Shown here in pieces: positions 63,114 through 64,000 of a stretch of 64,000 bases of DNA. The translations under genes were made by a program, and so were the position numbers. Source of the DNA: Calliopsis andreniformis (lineage: Eukaryota; Arthropoda; Insecta; Hymenoptera; Andrenidae); assembly GCF_051401765.1 (NCBI RefSeq), contig NW_027480423.1:8432001-8496000 (forward strand), given 5' to 3'. The notes beneath the pieces are model-generated. The model was not told the origin of the DNA. It ran no database searches and saw only the letters and a list, made by a program, of their open reading frames with translations. How positions within the stretch are numbered: position 1 is the stretch's first letter; each line of letters opens with the position of its first letter.

Positions 63114-64000
63114 CAACAGTTTTTCCATCGTATAAAACGAATAATTGCAACCAGTGTGAAAGTGATGGTCATTTCTACGTCTCGGGCAGCCTAGGCTTCA
63201 CTCTAGGGCGTTGCTCCACCAGAAGAATAGATAGGGCCTAAGAAGTCAACGCCAGAAGCATAAAATACAATACAAATACAACAGCTTTTCTATTGTATAA
63301 AACGAATAATTGCAACCCGTATGAACGTTATGGTGATTTCTACGTACCGGGCAACCTAGGCTTCACCCTAGGACGTGGCTCCACCATATCGAATAGTTAG
63401 GGCCTTAGAAGTCAACACCCGAAGCATAAAATACAATAAAAATACAACAGTTTTCCCATCGTATAACAGGAATAATTGCAAACAGTGTGGAGGTAATGGT
63501 CATTTCTACGCTCCGGTCAACCTAGGCTTCAGTATAGGGCGTTGCTCCGACAGATCGAATAGTTAGGGCCTCATAAGGCAACGCCCGAGGCATAAAATAC
63601 AAAATAAATAGAACAGTTTTTCCATTGTATAAAACGAATTATTGCAACCAGTGTGAAAGTTATGGTCATTTCTACGTTCCGTGCAACCTAGGCTTCACTC
63701 TAGGGCGTTGCTCGACCAGATCGAATGGGTAGGGCCTTAGAAGTCAACGCCAGAAGCATAAAGTACAACAAAAATCCAACAGTTTTTCCATCGTATAACA
63801 GGAATAATTGCAACCAATGTGAAAGTGATGGTCATTTCTACGTTGCGGGCAACCTAGGCTTCACTCTAGGGCGTCGGTCCACCTGATCGAATAGGTACGA
63901 CCTTAGAAGTCAACGCCAGAAGCAAAAAATACAATATAAATACAACAGCTTTTCCATCGCATAAAATCAATAATTGCAATCAGTGTGAATGTAATGGACA
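63114..64000 (+). repeat. Third, shortened copy of the 26.8/31.3-kb block, cut by the window end
   Basis: The sequence from 63,114 matches 26,770 onward (shift 36,344) and from about 63,395 matches 28,214 onward (shift 35,181). The difference, 1,163 bp, means seven monomers present in the other copies are absent here. It shares TATGGTCATTTCTACGTTCC (63,660) with the 28.5-kb copy but AATACAATATAAATAC (63,926) with the 33.2-kb copy, so it derives from an ancestor of both. Confidence 0.85.

Larger units (their letters stand above)
1..64000. repeat. 166-bp satellite DNA array filling the window
   Basis: Every stretch I read is a head-to-tail copy of the same unit; landmark words such as GTCATTTCTACGTTCCGGG and AACGCCAGAAGCATAAAATA recur every 166 bp. 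A unit in the forward orientation runs in this order: an AT-rich segment (ATAAAATACAATATAAATAC and variants), a T5 tract (CAGTTTTTCCATCG), a box with three common states (TAAAACGAAT, TAACAGGAAT, TAAAATGAAT), AATTGCAACCAGTGTGAAAG, the conserved segment TTCTACGTTCCGGGCAACC, a short dyad CCTAGgcttcactCTAGG, then GCGTTGCTCCACCAGATCGA and ATAGTTAGGGCCTTAGAAGT. Length variants are mostly 165-167 bp. The AT-rich segment is the most variable and is a good subfamily label. The 166-bp length is close to the DNA in a chromatosome, as in many centromeric satellites. Family and species are not recognised. Function is inferred only from organisation. Confidence 0.97.

Noticed and set aside
5101..64000. CRISPR-like regular repetition
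   Set aside because: The repeat unit is 166 bp with no unique spacers between conserved short repeats and no associated genes; it is head-to-tail satellite.
1..64000. Transposable elements, terminal repeats or insertions within the array
   Set aside because: I found no stretch that departs from the satellite and no target-site duplication; block joins are satellite to satellite.
1..64000. Telomeric or subtelomeric array
   Set aside because: No short telomere-type repeat was seen on either strand.

Overview
The whole 64-kb window is one uninterrupted array of a tandem satellite DNA. I see no unique sequence, no recognisable gene, no RNA gene and no transposable element. The repeat unit is 166 bp, roughly 385 units in all, AT-rich, with adjacent units differing by a few to about 20 percent. 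Monomer spacing of 166 bp, hierarchical (higher-order) repeats and the lack of any plausible gene indicate a eukaryotic chromosome, most likely a centromeric or pericentromeric block. I do not recognise the satellite family and cannot name the organism. It does not look like human alpha satellite or the Arabidopsis centromere repeat.

Layout. Positions 1-5,100 carry monomers in one orientation (called reverse here): diverged units with little higher-order structure. At about 5,100 the orientation flips once, and everything to 64,000 is in the other (forward) orientation. From 5,706 to about 18,040 a ~5.3-kb unit (32 monomers) is present three times plus the start of a fourth, each later copy having lost whole monomers. 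From 18,154 to 26,845 lies a mosaic with an 8-mer (1,328 bp) and half of a 9-mer (1,494 bp) duplication. From 26,846 to 34,330 a 4,478-bp (27-mer) period occurs twice. From 33,825 to 38,613 a 15-mer (2,489 bp) is tandemly duplicated, and from 37,741 to 44,930 a 21-mer (3,483 bp) occurs slightly more than twice. The 21-mer equals a 15-mer plus a 6-mer. From 46,146 to 60,744 a 46-mer (7,639 bp) is tandemly duplicated, its second copy having lost 6 monomers and gained 2. The stretch 60,745-63,113 is more diverged. At 63,114 the 26.8-kb/31.3-kb block reappears and runs off the window end.

The picture is a satellite array built by repeated unequal exchange or segmental duplication in whole-monomer steps, with young homogenised blocks (about 33.8-44.9 kb and 46.1-60.7 kb) between older, diverged monomers. 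All open reading frames are products of the satellite itself. Two recurrent ones are curious: an approximately 60-codon frame on the + strand containing a CCHC zinc-knuckle-like pattern but starting only at GTG, and an ATG-initiated hydrophobic mini-frame on the opposite strand. I treat both as non-coding unless expression or selection data say otherwise. Coordinates of block edges are read by eye and are good to about 10-20 bp unless stated.
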